A stretch of 64,000 bases of DNA from Paramecium sonneborni (lineage: Eukaryota > Ciliophora > Oligohymenophorea > Peniculida > Parameciidae), in NCBI GenBank assembly GCA_905182985.1, contig CAJJDN010000039.1:248001-312000 (forward strand), written 5' to 3'. This document shows, piece after piece, positions 1-10,550 of this stretch; position 1 is the stretch's first letter; each line of letters opens with the position of its first letter. A program made the translations under genes and the position numbers. Under the pieces are notes generated by a model. The model was not told the origin of the DNA and ran no database searches. It saw only the letters and a list, made by a program, of their open reading frames with translations.

Positions 1-541
1 AGATATGGAAATTATTATTTTGTTAAAGCCTCTTCAACAAGTCCTTTAATTCTAGTATATAAAAACATAGATCCTTTATCTGCTCCAATTGAGGTTAATA
101 AAGAATAATGAGGAATTGCTATATACCTTAAAAATAAAAATAAATACAATTTGCTTTTGCTATATTACCTCCATAGATTGGATAAGTGAGATCGACTTTT
201 GTAAATTAAGCATCTCCTTCTTTTACTCTTGATCCAAGAACACAAAAAAAAGTATTAAAATTAGCAAACTTTTTCCATTCATCAGTCTATTCAAGTGTAT
301 CTAAATTTTAAACTTGTATTATCCTTAATTTATTCTTATCTTTAGTTTAATTAATAGATTATTACTAGGAAGTGTATCCCATTATTCTAATTTCCTACGA
401 ACTATTAATACTATTTCAGTCCATTTTGGAGAATTTGATAATTCAGTAACTAATTCCTAAAAAATTATATTATAATCTTTTTACCCTTCCTACAGCTCCT
501 GAAGCACCTAAGATTACTCCTCTTAAATTAAATTGATCCAT
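1..541 (-). CDS. TIP30/HTATIP2-like NAD(P)-binding oxidoreductase (3' partial)
   Basis: Starts MDQFNLRGVILGASGAVGR, a glycine-rich dinucleotide-binding loop typical of the short-chain dehydrogenase-like TIP30/CC3 family. After splicing, the protein continues with a conserved stretch ending GADKGSMFLYTRIKGLVEE, matching the family pattern of a serine/glycine segment followed by a YxRxKG catalytic-like motif. Three short introns are visible: 28 nt right after the glycine loop, 26 nt and about 21 nt. TAA codons are read as Gln. No TGA stop occurs before base 1, so the C-terminus lies outside the window. The family acts on soluble substrates or modulates nuclear import; the substrate here cannot be told. 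The start is the only in-frame ATG before the loop. Confidence 0.7.
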
Positions 542-621
542 TATTTTTATAATTAAATTAATACAACGTTCTCATTTCTGAGAAATATTTTATAAAAGGA
601 ATTAAAATATAAACAATATAA

Positions 622-2202
622 TCATTTCTAGAAGATAGATTACACTAACTCTACTTTTTCTTATGCTTTATTCTTATTTTTATTACTTTAGTTATTTTAT
701 GAATAAAAATGAACATATTCAGACTTAACAGCATGAGTAGATAAACTTTTACTGTATGTTTTAATTTCTTAAAATATAATTGAACTTCCATATTAGACTA
801 AAGGAGCAGGATCTTCATTTTCTGATTCTGTTTAAGATTAATTACTTTCAGCTTTCTAAAATTTATACACAGAAGATTTTAAATTCTAAAAGTAACTTTA
901 TTTCATTTATTTAAAAAATCTACGAAAATATTCTTCAGTCTAATTATTAAGTAAACCATATAAAGCAAACAAATCTACTAATTTCATTATTCCAACTTAA
1001 TTTTTTAGATCTTTTATAAATTTTTTATATTTATAAGTCTTTTTCATGTTTTTTGATATGCATTCATATAAATAACTTAATTATTGATTTTAAGTAATTT
1101 ATGATATTTCTCCATAGTAAACAATTCTTGCCTAAAGCTGAGCTCCATTATAAACATTTTAAATTTCAACACTACAGTATAATCTCGATTAGGCACTTAA
1201 AGTATAAATGTATTTAATACCTTTATTTAATTCCTTAACGTAATTAAGATACCATTTCATGATAATCAATTTTAGGAGACAAAATAATTATCATATCATG
1301 AGCTAATGTTAAATATTCTTAAATAACAAAAGCTATAGGGGTATCTTAAATGTGAAGTAAATCTAAAAATTATTAACAGACTTACTTAGAATAACAGTAT
1401 CTAATTTTTCTGTTATATCTGATTTAAATATGTAATTTACTTTATCTTAAGATTTTAGAATATTTAATGCATTAGTAATAATATTTAGAAATATTTTCGA
1501 TTCTTAAATATAATAGACCTCTTAACTTGAAAGTGCATGTTTGATTAAAAAACTTCCTGTTGGATCATGAGCAATTAACAATTTATCATTCTTGACTCTC
1601 TAATAAGTTTGCTCTGTTATAAAATGTGGAACTAAATGTTTTACAAATTAAACTTCTTAAATAGGATTAATCTTTAAGTTAATTATAGTTAGATTACATC
1701 ATAGAGCCTCTTTGTTTCATACAATACTTTCATTATAAATGGAGAAAAGGAATCTTTGCATGATGACGTATTAGCTTAATTAATGCTAATAATTCTAGCT
1801 AATAATCCATCTCCAAGATGCATAAGTCTCATTTGATCATCATTTGTCTTTGTTTCCTAAATTACAATTATACTTACTTCAAATTTAATTGCTGAAAGTT
1901 CAGTGTCATTTGATAATTAGATTTAAGACTTTTAATTGTTTACTTAATAATAACCATTTATAAAATCTGTATATTCCTTGAATTCTCTTTATTAATCACT
2001 TTTTTATATGAATTCTACTAATCAAAAATACATTACATTAATTTATACTATTTTCTATATTTGCACTTTAATCCTTATTCATAAATGGCTTTATTGATTT
2101 ATTTCTCATATTTGCTTAAAGACTTGTAGCTATTTGTTAGTTCAGAGTTTCTTGGCTCTTTTCGTTTTAATCTGTTTCTCTTGGACCGCATAAGCAAAAC
2201 AT
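622..2202 (-). CDS. Unrecognised protein, about 490 residues
   Basis: Begins MFCLCGPRETDQNEKSQETL and ends at the TGA at 622-624. It is open under the ciliate code if short introns are removed (for example gtaagtataattgtaatttag near 1870 and a 23-nt intron near 1390). The N-terminus is hydrophilic and low in complexity, the middle contains alternating helical stretches, and the C-terminal 60 residues are Ser/Gln/Lys rich. I see no signal peptide, membrane segment or catalytic motif. It lies 80 bp upstream of the start of the oxidoreductase gene, on the same strand, and 148 bp from a divergent gene. One splice junction near 1250 is uncertain. No family is recognised. Confidence 0.55.
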
Positions 2203-2350
2203 AAAATTAGAAAAATTAAATATTATATAATCCAAAAAGGAATTTCTATATACAAAATGATTAATACTTTTAATTAATCAGAAATAAATAATAAATGCAT
2301 CATATTTAGAAAGAGATGAATATTTAATTATGAATTATTAATATATTTAA

Positions 2351-3323
2351 ATGGAAAATTTTACATACAAACAATCTCATATATTTATTTTTTAAAATTA
2401 ATTGAATTACAATCATATAATAATGGTTAAGTTTGTTTAAATCCTAAGTCTGAAGAATATGTTATCGAAGTTAATTATTTGCAAAGAGACACTGCTTCGA
2501 TAAACTTCATTCTAGGCTTCCTCTCTCAATCAAACTCACTCATAAGAAATGCAAGTCAAAACAAATAATGAAGTTCTAAAAAATTTAGAATCAAAGTGCT
2601 CAAGTCTAAAATAAGAATCATAAGAAGAGTACATCTAAATTATGGAATAAACCATAAAACTCTTAGATTAGTAACTCTAACTAATAAACACAAGTATGAT
2701 ATAGATATTAAATATTTTAGTAATGAATAAGTAAAATAACAGAAATTAAATTAAATATTCTTCATTGAGATCAAATATTTTAGAAAAAGCTGCCAAAAAT
2801 TTTTATGAAATATGGTAATTTGATTCTAAGAATATTGAGTACCTTAGAAAATATTTAGATGTATATATATATTTTCTATCAAAGATTATTAAATGTTTTA
2901 AAGGAACTTTAAGTGATCAATATCTTGAGGGACTTTGTAAATATGCCCAATCCACTTAAGATCATTAAGAATTGGCAGAAATCTATAGTCAAATCGAAAA
3001 GAAAAATTTCTCAGAAACATAAAAAAAATGTGCTATGACTCTTTTCATGTTAACACAAAATGAGATTTACTATGAGGATTTCCTTTTAAATGATTCCAAT
3101 TTATCTGATTAATCATTTGAAATAAGAGTAATATATTTTATCATTATCTTAGTTTCATCTCTTTGCTACTCAATACTTTCAACGATAAAATTGCTATCAT
3201 ACTACAAAGTATCACAGATAATAATGTGAATCTATGTCATCCGAATATTAAAGATCAATTGCTCTAAGCAACTTGGAACTTTAATTGTCATTCATGAAAA
3301 ATAAAAGCAATCACGGATTGTGA
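2351..3323 (+). CDS. Unrecognised protein
   Basis: Open from an ATG at 2351 to the TGA at 3321-3323 with one clear 25-nt intron (gtaatatattttatcattatcttag near 3128). An in-frame ATG at 2423 could be the real start. The product is rich in Gln, Ser and Asn with helical stretches (around LEKAAKNFYEIWQFDSKN) and a region of TPR-like spacing, but no motif is diagnostic. The gene converges on the RhoGEF gene, whose stop lies 160 bp away. No function can be assigned. Confidence 0.5.
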
Positions 3324-3483
3324 TTTTGTAAACAATTTTTATATTTATTATAAATCTAATCATAATATTCATAGAAAGTTGTTTCTCTTTATCTTAATAA
3401 GTTGCCATCATTAAAGTTTTATTTATTAAAATTTAACACAAAATTATTTTGAAGAACTATTATTATAAATTTCAGTTCATTAT

Positions 3484-5012
3484 TCATTAATTTATACTAG
3501 AGAATTTTTATTCCTCTAAAAATTATTATCTTTTTTGATAGAAATCTTGTGGTAACTTTAACTTACGAAGAAAATATTCAGGTCTAGTTTTTACTTAGTG
3601 AGAATTTAATAATATCTCCAAGAACTCTTAAACAATTACTTTTCTTCCATCATTTGATTCTTTATTTAATCTATTTTTTATCCAATTTTAGAATAAAAAA
3701 CTAGTAGATTCTAATTATGATTCTTATTAAAATTCAGCTTGAAGTTTTTTCTGCAATTTTAATAGAACTTTATGCCTCGTTTAAGTAGCATAACTTTAAT
3801 TAGAATTTCGAATCTAATTATCTTTATATATCTTTACTATTATATTATATTAAGCATAAGATTTCAACAGTTCTTATCCTCTAGTTATAGAAACTATTTC
3901 AACTTTAATCGGATTGTAGATTGTTGTTTTTTATGTCTAAAAAATAGAATTTTATTGAGATGCATTATTCTTAAGATTTGCAAATATTGCATCAAATTCT
4001 TATAATAATTTTTATTTTTATTCTTAATCTTAACAAATAAATAACATGTTTTAATCTCCAGCGATTAAAGTAAAATTTAAGGAAGGATTTATCTAACTTT
4101 CATACTACGTTTATAAATCCAAAAATGAATAAGTAATTAATCCCTCCTTCATAAATTTTTGATTTTCCTCACTTATTTTTGTCAATACAATAAGATCAGA
4201 ACATAAATACAAATTAACAGTTTCTTCTTTTTATTAGTTAATCATTGTTAAAGATTCTGTCAATATAAATTTTCTAGTGGATTCTACAATTTACACATTA
4301 ATTAGATTAAAAAACTTTTGTTATAATTCAAAAAGTGCTTAATTTCTAAGAATACTAAAATTAGTTGAAATTATAATTTTACTTACTTTCCTATAAGCAA
4401 ATCAATCTATTATGTAACCTAAGAAAAAGAATTCAATGTTTTTTATAGATCATTATAATCAGGATGCTCTGTCCAAGTAAATTTTACTATACTCGTCAAC
4501 AATAAAGAATATCTGGGTAATCTTTATACAGGTTTTATTAAAAATGAATTAAGATCACCTCCTTTAAAAGTATAAGCATCCTCTAATCTATTTAAAAAAT
4601 TATCAAAATTCTAATATTTATCTCTCAAAATTTATATCTAATCAATCTTAAACTCTTATAAATATTGAAAATATATCTTAAAAAAAGGTATATATTTCTA
4701 AAATATATGACTAACGCAAGTGTTATCATAATATATTTCTAATTTCTCTAAAAATTTATATATATGAATACTTTGTAATTCTCTTAAAAATGATTTGTTT
4801 AAATTATATATCTAAATAATATTACTAAAAGCTTATTAAATTTCAATTTCTGGTAAAAGTTTTGTTTCTTGAACTATTTGAATGACTTACTCAATGACAA
4901 TTTTCATATCTGCCAAATAAGACTATTCTGTATAAATAAGTTCTTCAAAAGCTTTTCTTCTTTTAATAGCTTACATTTTCAAATTTTTATAGTTTTTTTT
5001 TTATATCATCAT
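3484..5012 (-). CDS. RhoGEF-type guanine nucleotide exchange factor (DH-PH, with PX-like C-terminus)
   Basis: The N-terminal ~220 residues form a Dbl-homology domain: the opening helix reads FEELIYTEQSYLADMKIVIE, and the conserved region 3 motif FLIKPVQRLPRYSLLL is almost perfect for DH domains. A 33-nt intron near 4375 leads into a PH-like stretch (FILTESL...LYLCSDLIVLT...TLIAGDQNMLFI). The last ~130 residues resemble a PX fold (KVEIVSITRG...YNIIVKIYK...VQEFLEILLNSHQVKTRPEYFL) but lack a classic RRY motif, so PX is tentative. Such proteins activate Rho/Rac-type GTPases at membranes; the GTPase partner is unknown. Start chosen at paired ATGs (5012 and 5009), 6-10 residues before the DH helix; an upstream exon is possible. 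Confidence 0.8.
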
Positions 5013-5758
5013 TTTACAATAAGCCGAAATAACATTTAACTTCTTTCTTAAGCAAATCAATTTTATAAATACATTATATTAGGTTATAAGTAATCTTAGA
5101 TTTTTAAACTAATATCAATTATATTTCTAGGTTCTAGTTAATTGGTTATTATTGTATGATTCACCTATTTAAAATCTTATATTAGGTTTTATTGTGAACG
5201 ATCAATGTTTTAATTAATCATATTATTAATAAAAGGAAAAAAAATAATTAGAATTAGAAATAAATGATGTAAGAATTTAATTTATCCTCATTTATCTTTT
5301 TTGATTAGTATTTGAGAAACTAGATTACAAATTAATTTACTTAATTCTAATTAATTGGTAGATTAATAATTTTTTGATGAAGTCTGAACTTTATAAATAA
5401 AAGTAACTTAAAAAAAATAAAATGAGAGTAATTTTATATAAGCTTTCATCTTATTTTAAGTTTTTAATTTCAATAGTCAATTAGATAGTTCTTAATATTT
5501 AACAAGTAATAAAATATGGTTCTTTATTTTGGCTTTAAGTTAATAGGAACCATCATTTTATTACATTATTTTTTAAATTGCATGTAAATGATACTTTGTA
5601 ATTGAATTTTGGAAGCAGAATTAAAACTACTAATGGAGTAATTCAATTTTTTTATTCAAAGCAAATAAAATCTATTAAAATATATGTGTTATTAAAAAAA
5701 AGGAATGTAGTTTGAATGAAATAGAAATATAATAAATAAGTACAAAAATAATGAATAA
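5013..5758. other. Non-coding stretch
   Basis: AT-rich sequence between the RhoGEF start and the discoidin-like gene stop. A short frame near 5264-5380 starts with ATG and reads about 38 codons, but it has no recognisable features. Nothing else is supported. Confidence 0.5.
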
Positions 5759-6217
5759 TCAATACATAATTCTAGATGGATTAGTGACTAGTAATTTAAA
5801 GTCATTAAAATATCCTTCTTCTGCTAATTTTTCGTTTGTAGAACCAATAAGTTTGATTTGATTTGTTTGAATATGAACTCCTTTATGAATAACAATTCTA
5901 ATAAATTTGCATGGAAGTGCTGATAATTTAATTCTTCTTAATTTATGTTAAGGAAAGAATTGTTTATTATGAACTGAAATAAAAGGGCCATTTTTGAATT
6001 CGCTGACATATACTGAGATTTCACATCCATATTTAAGATTTTCAATGAGTAAATATCTTATATTGCACATCTCACCTAAATCTAAAAGTATTTATTGAGG
6101 TGAAAAATCAGATTTTTAGAGAGATTGATTTCTAGAGTAGTGAGTCAATTGATTTAGTCCATATTGCTAAATAGGAATAGTACTAAAGGGAAGATTACTT
6201 TCAAAAAGAGAGTCCAT
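5759..6217 (-). CDS. Discoidin-like small protein (assembly copy 1)
   Basis: Intronless, 152 residues, starting MDSLFESNLPFSTIPIQQYG and ending SRIMY. Residues ~55-150 look like an F5/8-type (discoidin) beta-sandwich: alternating short strands and the pattern LPCKFIRIVIHKG, reminiscent of the LP-C-YLRI motif in centrosomal and cytoskeletal members of that fold. The N-terminal 50 residues are Ser/Gln rich and probably disordered. It starts 20 bp after the stop of the upstream HROB-like gene on the same strand. The fold assignment is an inference from pattern only. The ligand is unknown. Confidence 0.5.
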
Positions 6218-6237
6218 TCAGTTAATAAATTAAATAA

Positions 6238-6852
6238 TCAGAAAATAGCTAATTTTAAGTTGGCTCTATTTATAATAATAGTAATCTAGAATTCGTTTGG
6301 AGAGAAGACTGTTACATTTTCAAGGTAAACCAAGATATCCTCTTTTTTTTGAATTTTTTTGACGGGACTATGAATTTAGGGTTTAAGATCTTCTAGTTCA
6401 TCAGTGAATATATCAGAAATGATTGAAGCTTTACATGAACCACTTTGATCTTTCAAAGTTATTTCAGTCGTATCTCCAAATTCTTCAATCTCATGTATTT
6501 CACAGATTATTGCTTCAATTTTTTTATTTCTATATTCTTAAATTTTGGACAGAAAAAATGAGTTCAAAGGATAAGGGAGTTTTGATCTTTCTTGTTGAAA
6601 ATTGTAAACTTTATTATTATAGTTTAAATGTTGCAACATAATATTCCAGAGAGATGTTTTAGTTTGACCTTAATTAGGTTTTAATTTTGGAGTAGAAATG
6701 AATTGAAATTAGCTCTTGATTTCAATAGGTTTGTATGAAGTCTATAATTTTTTGCTAGAAGGTTCTTCTTTAGGAGGTTCAGGTTTTAAATTCTGTGTGA
6801 TAAATGAATCGAAGTTTCCATCATCATCATCATTTGAAAAAAGAAAATTCAT
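6238..6852 (-). CDS. HROB-like OB-fold protein (assembly copy 1)
   Basis: Intronless, 204 residues, starting MNFLFSNDDDDGNF. A disordered acidic and proline-containing N-terminus leads to a tryptophan-containing segment (TSLWNIML), a proline-rich linker, then an OB-fold-like domain: IEAIICEIHEI, TEITLKDQSGSCKASI and ILVYLENVTVFSPNE. This order matches the DUF4539 OB domain of HROB (C17orf53), which loads MCM8-9 helicase during homologous recombination: 'LKDPTGEM' and 'VSVFSPS'-type motifs are in equivalent places. The family match is from memory of motifs, not a search. The start is the only ATG in the frame before the acidic tract. Confidence 0.55.
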
Positions 6853-6903
6853 ANGTTTGAATGAAATAGAAATATAATAAATAAGTACAAAAATAATGAA
6901 TAA

Positions 6904-7362
6904 TCAATACATAATTCTAGATGGATTAGTGACTAGTAATTTAAAGTCATTAAAATATCCTTCTTCTGCTAATTTTTCGTTTGTAGAACCAATAAGTTTG
7001 ATTTGATTTGTTTGAATATGAACTCCTTTATGAATAACAATTCTAATAAATTTGCATGGAAGTGCTGATAATTTAATTCTTCTTAATTTATGTTAAGGAA
7101 AGAATTGTTTATTATGAACTGAAATAAAAGGGCCATTTTTGAATTCGCTGACATATACTGAGATTTCACATCCATATTTAAGATTTTCAATGAGTAAATA
7201 TCTTATATTGCACATCTCACCTAAATCTAAAAGTATTTATTGAGGTGAAAAATCAGATTTTTAGAGAGATTGATTTCTAGAGTAGTGAGTCAATTGATTT
7301 AGTCCATATTGCTAAATAGGAATAGTACTAAAGGGAAGATTACTTTCAAAAAGAGAGTCCAT
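6904..7362 (-). CDS. Discoidin-like small protein (assembly copy 2)
   Basis: Same sequence as the gene at 5759-6217, shifted by 1,145 bp. It is almost certainly the same locus read twice across an unmerged contig overlap, and should be counted once. Confidence 0.5.
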
Positions 7363-7382
7363 TCAGTTAATAAATTAAATAA

Positions 7383-7997
7383 TCAGAAAATAGCTAATTT
7401 TAAGTTGGCTCTATTTATAATAATAGTAATCTAGAATTCGTTTGGAGAGAAGACTGTTACATTTTCAAGGTAAACCAAGATATCCTCTTTTTTTTGAATT
7501 TTTTTGACGGGACTATGAATTTAGGGTTTAAGATCTTCTAGTTCATCAGTGAATATATCAGAAATGATTGAAGCTTTACATGAACCACTTTGATCTTTCA
7601 AAGTTATTTCAGTCGTATCTCCAAATTCTTCAATCTCATGTATTTCACAGATTATTGCTTCAATTTTTTTATTTCTATATTCTTAAATTTTGGACAGAAA
7701 AAATGAGTTCAAAGGATAAGGGAGTTTTGATCTTTCTTGTTGAAAATTGTAAACTTTATTATTATAGTTTAAATGTTGCAACATAATATTCCAGAGAGAT
7801 GTTTTAGTTTGACCTTAATTAGGTTTTAATTTTGGAGTAGAAATGAATTGAAATTAGCTCTTGATTTCAATAGGTTTGTATGAAGTCTATAATTTTTTGC
7901 TAGAAGGTTCTTCTTTAGGAGGTTCAGGTTTTAAATTCTGTGTGATAAATGAATCGAAGTTTCCATCATCATCATCATTTGAAAAAAGAAAATTCAT
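7383..7997 (-). CDS. HROB-like OB-fold protein (assembly copy 2)
   Basis: Same sequence as the gene at 6238-6852, shifted by 1,145 bp. Unlike copy 1 its upstream flank continues into unique sequence (8000 onward), so this copy carries the true 5' flank, whereas copy 1 carries the true 3' flank. Count once. Confidence 0.55.
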
Positions 7998-8067
7998 AAT
8001 TTAATTAATTGATTAATTGTACTATAAATATATATAAATAGATTTCATTTTTTAGCTTAGTAAGCAG

Positions 8068-9274
8068 TCAAGTCTTTGTCTATTTATTTGATTTATGTAT
8101 CATGTTTGAAATGTTTTCATCTTTTAGATCTACAGCTTATTAAAAGAGATTAGAGGGATGACCAATATATTATTAATTACTACCATCCTAAAATAAGAAT
8201 AAATAGAAAATAATACATCAGAATTAGCAATAGCAACATCCCTAATTAACTCTATACCATATTTTTCAAAGTCTTCCTTATTTATACAATTGTGTTACTG
8301 CTTTAAGAATAAGTTTTTAGGTTTTTCATCCTCTAAAAATCAAACAGACATAAACTCAATGTTTTTCTAGTAATGTTATTTTAAAAAAAAATAAAAAAGT
8401 TTCAGAATTTATTAAAATTTTATTATAAACTTTCAATCACTTTCCAACTCTCAAATGCTTCCATTATTTCTCGTATTTATTTAAATGAATTTGAGTCATT
8501 GTTTTTTTAAATCTTTCTTTTCTACAATTAGGTTATTCTAGAAAATCCAAATTATCTCCAAATTTTAATTTTATTTCCTATAAACTTTCAACTCTTGTTG
8601 AACTTCCTCTCTTTTCCATTGATTTCAATAACTCACTCATAAAGTTCTATCCTCTCTCCCTTCCCTTTTCAAATTTCGGTATATGTTATGTCTGCTCATT
8701 GAATTACTCATGTTTTCTTATTGTTCTTTCCATTCGAGCTTATTAATATGCTAATTATTTATCCTCATCGTTTATGGTCTCTTAACCTTAAGGCTTCTAC
8801 ACTTACCAAATACAAAATCATTACTCATATTCCATTTTTCACTCTTATTTGTTAACAAAAACCCTTCAGTATATTAGTTTTCAGATATTACATTTACCTA
8901 AAATCTAAATACTTAAATGAACGATTAGTTTCGTTTTGGAAACTACATCCAAACTTCTTCTTTGACTAACTATTATTTCCAATATCTTTCTGAATATACT
9001 TTTATCTATTATTTTTGAATCTATTTGTTAGAAACAATTGAATCTATTCTGAAGTCTCTACTTTAGGTTCCAAAAGATCAGGATTACAGATACCTTATTC
9101 TTGTTGTTTATTCAAAATATTGTCACTCTAGTCTATCATATTTTCTAAATATTTTACTCTACCCTTCTTTCTTATAGTTCGTGCTTATTTGTATTCTTTA
9201 AACCCAAGTATCTGCTTAAGTTATTATTACACTTCAAGTCCTCTTTTTGTGACTGTAATCCTCTCAAATTCCAT
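8068..9274 (-). CDS. Unrecognised multi-exon protein
   Basis: Starts MEFERITVTKRGLEVQQQLK and ends with a clear terminal exon finishing SNMIHKSNKQTKT before the TGA at 8068-8070. Introns seen with confidence: gtaagtgtagaagccttaag (20 nt, near 8750), gtattattttctatttattcttattttag (29 nt, near 8190) and a 23-nt intron near 8310. Between 8400 and 8700 three frames alternate and I cannot resolve every junction; a homopolymer near 8390 may hide an error. The product is charged, helical and without membrane segments. The gene is divergent from the coiled-coil gene that starts only 13 bp away. Confidence 0.45.
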
Positions 9275-9287
9275 TTTTAATAATTAA
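9275..9287. promoter_or_regulatory. 13-bp divergent intergenic region
   Basis: Only 13 bp, all A and T, separate the start codons of the minus-strand gene (9274) and the plus-strand coiled-coil gene (9288). Any promoter elements must be shared or lie inside the coding regions. It recurs at 10538-10550 in the assembly copy. Confidence 0.5.
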
Positions 9288-9691
9288 ATGTTTAATATGT
9301 TCAAAAAGAAAGAGCAATCATAATAATAAACAGCATCCCCTCCATCCCCACCACCTACATCAACTATTTAATAGTAATAATAAGTTGTATAATAACCTCC
9401 TAATATTCCTATTCAATAACCAGCCCAAAAAGGATCAATGTTCAAAGGAAGTCTTAAGGTAAAGGCACAACCTCCTTTAACCCAAGAAGTTTAATAATAA
9501 CAGCCGTTACCTCAAACATATCAGTCTTAGTTAGTTTAATCTTAATCCAATTCAGACGTTCTATCCCCTGAAAGTGATGCTTATAAATAGTAATATAATT
9601 AAGTGGAAACATCAATCATTTAAGAAGAATCAAATATCGAACAAAAAATTGAAGTCAAAATCAATGTTGACGAAATCAAAAAGAAACCAAC
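9288..9691 (+). CDS. 5' fragment of the Q-rich coiled-coil gene (assembly copy 1)
   Basis: Repeats the first 404 bases of the gene at 10551-13427 and stops at the N at 9692. It is truncated only because the contig ends here. Confidence 0.8.
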
Positions 9692-9692
9692 N

Positions 9693-10537
9693 CTTTCAAT
9701 CACTTTCCAACTCTCAAATGCTTCCATTATTTCTCGTATTTATTTAAATGAATTTGAGTCATTGTTTTTTTAAATCTTTCTTTTCTACAATTAGGTTATT
9801 CTAGAAAATCCAAATTATCTCCAAATTTTAATTTTATTTCCTATAAACTTTCAACTCTTGTTGAACTTCCTCTCTTTTCCATTGATTTCAATAACTCACT
9901 CATAAAGTTCTATCCTCTCTCCCTTCCCTTTTCAAATTTCGGTATATGTTATGTCTGCTCATTGAATTACTCATGTTTTCTTATTGTTCTTTCCATTCGA
10001 GCTTATTAATATGCTAATTATTTATCCTCATCGTTTATGGTCTCTTAACCTTAAGGCTTCTACACTTACCAAATACAAAATCATTACTCATATTCCATTT
10101 TTCACTCTTATTTGTTAACAAAAACCCTTCAGTATATTAGTTTTCAGATATTACATTTACCTAAAATCTAAATACTTAAATGAACGATTAGTTTCGTTTT
10201 GGAAACTACATCCAAACTTCTTCTTTGACTAACTATTATTTCCAATATCTTTCTGAATATACTTTTATCTATTATTTTTGAATCTATTTGTTAGAAACAA
10301 TTGAATCTATTCTGAAGTCTCTACTTTAGGTTCCAAAAGATCAGGATTACAGATACCTTATTCTTGTTGTTTATTCAAAATATTGTCACTCTAGTCTATC
10401 ATATTTTCTAAATATTTTACTCTACCCTTCTTTCTTATAGTTCGTGCTTATTTGTATTCTTTAAACCCAAGTATCTGCTTAAGTTATTATTACACTTCAA
10501 GTCCTCTTTTTGTGACTGTAATCCTCTCAAATTCCAT
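9693..10537 (-). CDS. 5' part of the unrecognised multi-exon gene (assembly copy 2)
   Basis: Same sequence as 8430-9274. The copy begins at ATG 10537 and is cut at its 3' end by the N at 9692. It is an assembly artefact of the gene at 8068-9274. Confidence 0.6.
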
Positions 10538-10550
10538 TTTTAATAATTAA

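Larger units (their letters stand above)
5710..7998 (+). repeat. Direct 1,144-bp duplication around a single N (assembly overlap 1)
   Basis: Bases 5710-6853 are repeated at 6855-7998 (offset 1,145) with no difference that I can see; base 6854 is N. The first copy ends exactly at the N and the second begins exactly after it, which is what two overlapping, unmerged contig ends look like. The two genes inside therefore appear twice. Confidence 0.95.

Noticed and set aside
5710..7998. Tandem gene duplication of the HROB-like and discoidin-like pair
   Set aside because: Copies are identical and bounded exactly by an N, so an assembly overlap explains them better than biology.
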